Assembly: GCA_002305575.1 (NCBI GenBank)
Contig: DBPP01000043.1
Location: 11,157 to 75,156, forward strand
Length of the DNA stretch: 64,000 bases
From: Ruminococcaceae bacterium UBA1417
GTDB lineage: Bacteria > Bacillota > Clostridia > Oscillospirales > Acutalibacteraceae
Direction of reading: 5' to 3'
The position numbers and the translations under genes are program-made. Below the pieces are notes generated by a model. It saw only the letters and a list, made by a program, of their open reading frames with translations. It did not search any database and was not told the origin of the DNA. How positions within the stretch are numbered: the first letter of the stretch is position 1; every line of letters starts with the position of its first letter. Positions 60,261-64,000 of the stretch are shown here, one piece after another.

Positions 60261-61493
60261 TTATATTCTACTTATTGTTTTGCTAACCTTTTTATTTAGA
60301 ATAAGCAATCCAAATACAAGAACAACGGGAAAAATTGTAGCCACAAGCAATCCTGTTTTAAGATTGCCGCCTGCCATTTCCGAGAAACTTCCTACCATGG
60401 CCGGGCCAACTGTACCGCCGAAATCCCCTGCCAACGCCAGAAAAGCGAACATAGCGGTGCCGCCTTTGGGACACTTTTGGGAAGAAAGGCTGATCGTACC
60501 CGGCCACATAATGCCCACGCTGAAACCACAAAGGGCGCACCCAGCCAGACCAAGAACCGGCAAGGAGGAAAGAGAGGCCAGCAAATAGCAGACCACACAC
60601 AGCAAGCCACTCAGCAGCATGGTCTTTGTCAGGTTCAATTTCTCGCTCATTTTTCCGTACAACATGCGAGAGATCCCCATGAAAACGGCAAACAGACAAG
60701 GGCCAGCCAAATCCCCAACCGTTTTGGACACACCGAGCGCCGACTCTGTAAAGGCAGACGCCCACTGTGCCATAGTTGCTTCCGAAGCGCCGGAACAAAT
60801 CATCAGTAAAATCATCAACCACAGCAACGGTAGCCGGAGCAACTTGCGAAGGGGCAAGCCCTCACCGTCTTCTACCAGACGCTCTATGGGACAAGTGAGA
60901 AACTGAAAGACATTTACCAGCGGCACCAGCGCCCAAATCAGCGTGAGTATCTTCCAATTCTCGGTACCAAACACCGTAAAAAAGAACGTGGAACCTAAGA
61001 TCACGCCTACCGCACCCCAACAGTAAAATGAGTGCAAGAGACTCATCATTCCGTCCTTATTTTCAAACGGACAAGCCTCAACAATAGGACTCACTAAAAC
61101 TTCAATAAGGCCACTGCCTATAGCATAAAGAACTACTGAAATCAGAATACCTATAAACGGTACAGGAAGTACTTCCGGCAAAATCGCCATTAAAACAAGG
61201 CCTACTGCTGATAATACCTGGGATACCACCACACAGATGCGGTATCCAATTTTGTCTGCAAATTGGGTGGCCGCAAGGTCAATGAGCAATTGGGTTAAAT
61301 AGAACACCAACGGAATCATTGCAATCTTTTCAAACGTGATTCCATATGTGCTTTTGAATGTTAAAAATAAGAGCGGCGCAAAGTTTGCGGATATAGCCTG
61401 TGTTACAAAGCCGAAATAACAGGCTACAAGTGTTTTTTTATAATTTGGTTTTTTACGCATAGTGTAGTTTATGTACGGATCATTTGCCTGCAC
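60261..61493 (-). CDS. MFS transporter
   Basis: 410 residues with about 12 hydrophobic segments, for example LVACYFGFVTQAISANFAPL, VVVSQVLSAVGLVLMAILPE, LLWLMILLMICSGASEATMA and LLVATIFPVVLVFGLLIL. The loop motif between TM2 and TM3 is QFADKIGYRICV. It looks like the FucP/fucose-permease-like sugar branch (CSGASEATMAQWAS resembles that group), so a sugar import role is possible. The ATG overlaps the stop of the DUF1349 gene (ATGA), so the two are translationally coupled. Confidence 0.88.
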   Translation of the reverse strand: MQANDPYINYTMRKKPNYKKTLVACYFGFVTQAISANFAPLLFLTFKSTYGITFEKIAMIPLVFYLTQLLIDLAATQFADKIGYRICVVVSQVLSAVGLVLMAILPEVLPVPFIGILISVVLYAIGSGLIEVLVSPIVEACPFENKDGMMSLLHSFYCWGAVGVILGSTFFFTVFGTENWKILTLIWALVPLVNVFQFLTCPIERLVEDGEGLPLRKLLRLPLLWLMILLMICSGASEATMAQWASAFTESALGVSKTVGDLAGPCLFAVFMGISRMLYGKMSEKLNLTKTMLLSGLLCVVCYLLASLSSLPVLGLAGCALCGFSVGIMWPGTISLSSQKCPKGGTAMFAFLALAGDFGGTVGPAMVGSFSEMAGGNLKTGLLVATIFPVVLVFGLLILNKKVSKTISRI

Positions 61494-62067
61494 GTATATT
61501 TTTTACAGTTCTTTTCTCGATACGCAGATTTTCATAAACTCTGATTCCGCCGTTGCCTACAGGGGCCTGTGCCAGAAGACCTACTTTTATAGTCGGTTCT
61601 GCAGGGAGATGGAAATAGCGCATCATATAGAAGTTGACTCCATCGACAGAGTAGTGGAACGCAAAGTTGTTGCCAACTCTGCAAACTTGGAGCCAAGCCG
61701 TGTTGCCTTCCAGATTGCACCCGTTGGCATCATCGGAATCCCCTTTTGTCACCACGCTTACAGCCGCGTGCGTGCCGAAATCCGTTAATTCAAAGCAGCA
61801 TTTTGCCCAGCAGTTCATATCTTTCATAACCATTACGGAAGCAGAATCGTAGGTATCCTTAAATTCGTGGGAAACTTTGACCTTGAGCACAAAATCCCCT
61901 GCCAGCTCCGTATAGTAATAGGGTGCGTTGCAAAGTGACTCCGGGAGAATTCCCTCCTCGCACTCATCGATGCTGCCACAGAAAAAATCTGTCTGAGGCG
62001 GCGCTATGATCTCAATTCTGTCTTCTGTCTGGTTTACAGAGCTTTCGTTCAACCACTTAAATTCCAT
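61480..62067 (-). CDS. DUF1349 (concanavalin-like) protein
   Basis: 195 residues from ATG 62067 (GGAAGGAC upstream). The DUF1349 beta-sandwich is recognisable from FFCGSIDECEEGILPESLCNAP, GDFVLKVKVSHEFKDTYDSA and VMVMKDMNCWAKCCFELTD. Proteins of this family resemble lectin/glucanase folds; enzymatic activity is unproven. Encoded just before, and overlapping, a sugar-type MFS transporter and after an AraC regulator, which suggests carbohydrate use. Confidence 0.85.
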   Translation of the reverse strand: MEFKWLNESSVNQTEDRIEIIAPPQTDFFCGSIDECEEGILPESLCNAPYYYTELAGDFVLKVKVSHEFKDTYDSASVMVMKDMNCWAKCCFELTDFGTHAAVSVVTKGDSDDANGCNLEGNTAWLQVCRVGNNFAFHYSVDGVNFYMMRYFHLPAEPTIKVGLLAQAPVGNGGIRVYENLRIEKRTVKNIRAGK

Positions 62068-62100
62068 AATGTTCGTCCTTCCGTTATACGATTTATTCGT

Positions 62101-62106
62101 ATTATA
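62101..62106 (-). promoter_or_regulatory. -10 box of the DUF1349-MFS operon
   Basis: Minus-strand TATAAT with no convincing -35 (TTTATT at 17 bp). This fits dependence on an activator such as the AraC protein encoded 50 bp upstream. Confidence 0.45.
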
Positions 62107-62154
62107 ACGCCAGAATTCCGCAAAATAAAGATACAATAACGCCAAGATAAAGTA

Positions 62155-63045
62155 CTATTTACCCAAATTGCAATCCTGGCTGGGCGTATATCCATAGGCC
62201 TTCTTAAACTGACGGCTGAAATAGTTTACAGAATTAAATCCGCAGGCAAAGCTAATTTCCGAAAGGGAAAGCGTTTTTTCGCTTAATAATCTGCGTGCCG
62301 TTTGAAGTCGATATTGGATAAGTGCGTCAATCGGCGAACATCCCATATATTTATGAAAACATCGGCCTGCCTCACTTCGACTGATGTTGGCAGCCTGTGC
62401 AATATCCGCAAGCGTCACAGACCCAGCATAGTTTTCATAAATGTATGTCAACATCTTCTGAAGGCGAATTTGATTATTGATCTGTATGCGTGTTGCGTGC
62501 ACTTTTGGAAGATCAGTAAAATTGCAGGATATATATTCGAATATACGGTTGATATTACGCTGAACAGCCAGTTCATAACACGCCTTTTTCTCGTTCATTT
62601 GCCTGTAGATATCTTGAATCAAACAGTTTATCTCCCTATGAGAACCGTCTCTATATCGAAAAACAATGAAAGGCATCGAATCACATTGAACAATAGGCTG
62701 TACATATTTTTGATAAATCGTACTTGTTTCCGGGGCCACTAATGTACCGGAAAAGACGATATTGGGCATTGGATCAGGTACATCCTCTGACAACTGTTTT
62801 ATTCCGTGCAGCATATTCCCGTTGACGAATATACTGTCACCCGCTTCCAGTATAATGTGCTGCTCACCAACTTGATAATCTAAAGCTGTGCGTTCTGCCG
62901 TTGCAATCTCAAAATCAGGGTGCCAATGCAAAGGTCCCGCCCAGTCGGGCAGAGCAACAAGTTCATCGTGAAAATACGTGATTGGAAATTCTACCGCATT
63001 GTGCGGTATATATTCTCTCAATTGATGATCGAGTATTATAGGCAT
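62155..63045 (-). CDS. AraC-family transcriptional regulator with cupin sensor
   Basis: 296 residues from ATG 63045 (AAGGGAG upstream). The N-terminal cupin part has LHWHPDFEIATAER and the segment IILEAGDSIFVNGNMLHGI, typical of sugar-sensing AraC proteins. The C-terminal double HTH begins near residue 195 (VTLADIAQAANISRSEAGRCF and LSEISFACGFNSVNYFSRQF). It is encoded upstream of, and in the same direction as, the DUF1349-MFS pair and probably activates it. Confidence 0.93.
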   Translation of the reverse strand: MPIILDHQLREYIPHNAVEFPITYFHDELVALPDWAGPLHWHPDFEIATAERTALDYQVGEQHIILEAGDSIFVNGNMLHGIKQLSEDVPDPMPNIVFSGTLVAPETSTIYQKYVQPIVQCDSMPFIVFRYRDGSHREINCLIQDIYRQMNEKKACYELAVQRNINRIFEYISCNFTDLPKVHATRIQINNQIRLQKMLTYIYENYAGSVTLADIAQAANISRSEAGRCFHKYMGCSPIDALIQYRLQTARRLLSEKTLSLSEISFACGFNSVNYFSRQFKKAYGYTPSQDCNLGK

Positions 63046-63680
63046 ATATTGGATGCTCCCTTACAACCATTAAAATGATTATAGCACCAAACGGTGACTT
63101 TGCCTACCGAATAAATCAAACTATTTCTCTGCATCCATCACGCTCCCCGATCGGATACACCATGATTCAGCCAATATGCACAGCTTGCATCCAACAGCTT
63201 TACGTCATCGGTTTTGCAGGATATTTTCGATAGATACATTTCCTTACCATCAAAGCTCCAGCTGCTTTCACACATACAAAATCGGAAGTGTTCTCCGCGG
63301 CTTCTATCCCGTCTAGCAGCACATGGCATCGTATTTCTTAAGTCTTTTCATACTTCTGCAATCTGTCCGCATGCCTTGTCTGTATCTCGTCATAAAGCCT
63401 ACAGACTCCTTTGCTTGTAACCCAGCATTCGCTTTTTCGCAGCGTTGCTATTCCTTTCCTAAATTGATTGGGATGCGAAAACCTGCTGGAAATCCGGCGG
63501 GCGCTGAACCCTCGGCTGCGACTTCTGGGTGGCTTAATCATCATGGACGAAAAAATAAGACCACAGGGATTTACAGGGACGCACTGCAATCGCAGAGCGT
63601 CCTTCCTTTTTTCCGGGCGACCGTGCGCAAGAACATTACGCTGCGGCGCGCGAAAATTTTGAAAAAAGAGGGTGCTTATA
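63046..63680. other. 635-bp region at the edge of a probable mobile element
   Basis: Two fragments are suggestive only. A minus-strand 63-codon frame at 63138-63329 ends in SCKTDDVKLLDASCAYWLNHG. A plus-strand stretch at 63468-63550 reads NLLEIRRALNPRLRLLGG, which resembles the C-terminal part of ParA-type ATPases. Neither is a complete gene. Confidence 0.3.
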
Positions 63681-64000
63681 ATGGCAAAGAAAATCACATT
63701 TTCGCTGGAGTTTGACGCACAAAAACTTGCTGCGATACGCACGTTTGCGGCAGAAAAAGGCGTCGATCTTGAAGCAGAATTCGGAGCGTTTTTGGAGAAA
63801 AGATACAAGCAGATCGTACCGAAAAACGTGCGGCAATACATTGATGGTTTGAATGGAAACACAACGGATTTTGAGCCGAAGCCGGAAGCAAAATGCACAA
63901 AGAAACCGGCTGAATCGGACACGGAATCCCGCCCGGAAACTGAGGCGAATATCACAAAAAATGAAGCGCCTGTAGAGCCGGTATCGGACAACTATTGGAA
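63681..64000 (+). CDS. DUF6103-family protein (3' end outside window)
   Basis: The first 106 codons are visible. N-terminal AKKITFSLEFDAQKLAAIRTF and AEFGAFLEKRYKQIVPKNVRQYI match the small DUF6103 proteins carried by conjugative elements of Clostridia. The visible C-terminal part is a low-complexity Pro/Glu/Lys segment. GAGGGTG precedes the ATG. Function unknown; it marks the left part of an integrated element that continues beyond the window. Confidence 0.7.
   Translation, partial: MAKKITFSLEFDAQKLAAIRTFAAEKGVDLEAEFGAFLEKRYKQIVPKNVRQYIDGLNGNTTDFEPKPEAKCTKKPAESDTESRPETEANITKNEAPVEPVSDNYW

Noticed and set aside
63468..63662. A ParA-family gene
   Set aside because: Only about 20 residues resemble ParA; the Walker A region is absent and the rest is unrelated. 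Kept as a possible remnant.

Overview
The window looks like a chromosome segment of a mid-to-high GC member of the Clostridia (Bacillota). The supporting evidence is the rplS-lepB-rbgA-rnhB-yraN block, the rpsF-ssb-rpsR block, strong Shine-Dalgarno sites, sigma-A-type promoters with 17-bp spacers, EFR1- and DUF2284-type redox proteins, and a corrinoid methyltransferase cluster typical of anaerobes. Housekeeping genes are mixed with sugar, metabolic and accessory islands. The window starts inside threonine synthase and ends inside a DUF6103 gene of the type carried by mobile elements.

Layout. 1-5.36 kb (minus strand): thrC (partial), M19 dipeptidase, yraN, rnhB, rbgA, lepB and rplS, behind one clear promoter. 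5.4-12.6 kb (minus strand): a seven-gene corrinoid methyl-transfer operon with three UroD-fold proteins, one MtaA-like UroD protein, a B12-binding protein, a RACo-type reductive activator and a DUF2284 protein. A divergent AraC regulator (12.7-13.6 kb) and three direct repeats over the promoter suggest how it is controlled. 14.4-17.5 kb: an MDR oxidoreductase, a flavodoxin/ferredoxin protein and a second DUF2284 gene, divergent from an Rrf2 regulator and with a palindromic operator. 17.7-26.4 kb: pepF, an orphan ectB, a decayed phosphatase pseudogene, prfB, a zinc-ribbon membrane protein, galU and rpsF-ssb-rpsR. 26.4-37.7 kb: an amidohydrolase, GH18, GH2 beta-mannosidase, cupin, asnB, tRNA-Leu(CAA), a divergent GH43 / CE15-like esterase pair and a tautomerase. 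37.8-46.1 kb: tRNA-Ser(GGA), then ppx-ppk-pfk-isomerase, pepT and a Gfo/Idh/MocA oxidoreductase. 46.5-48.7 kb: a cupin, aldo/keto reductase and methyltransferase operon.

The most interesting region is 49.5-57.5 kb, on the minus strand. It appears to hold two adjacent transcription units. The first encodes a YgjP-type metallopeptidase, a SIR2-TPR protein and two WYL-domain proteins, and ends in an intrinsic terminator. The second starts at its own -10 box with a 96-nt RNA that has a D arm, a 5+7+5 anticodon-like arm and a canonical T arm. This RNA has a remote closing stem in place of a normal acceptor stem. It is followed by RtcB RNA ligase and a Ro60/TROVE-like DUF2828 protein with a vWA domain. 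I read this as a Y-RNA / Ro / RtcB RNA-repair module joined to a SIR2-TPR and WYL sensing or defence module.

57.6-64 kb is accessory DNA: two flavodoxin-family reductases with a divergent HxlR regulator, an MFS transporter and DUF1349 protein pair next to an AraC regulator, and the start of a probable mobile element at the right edge. Functional calls rest on motif recognition by eye. No database search was run.
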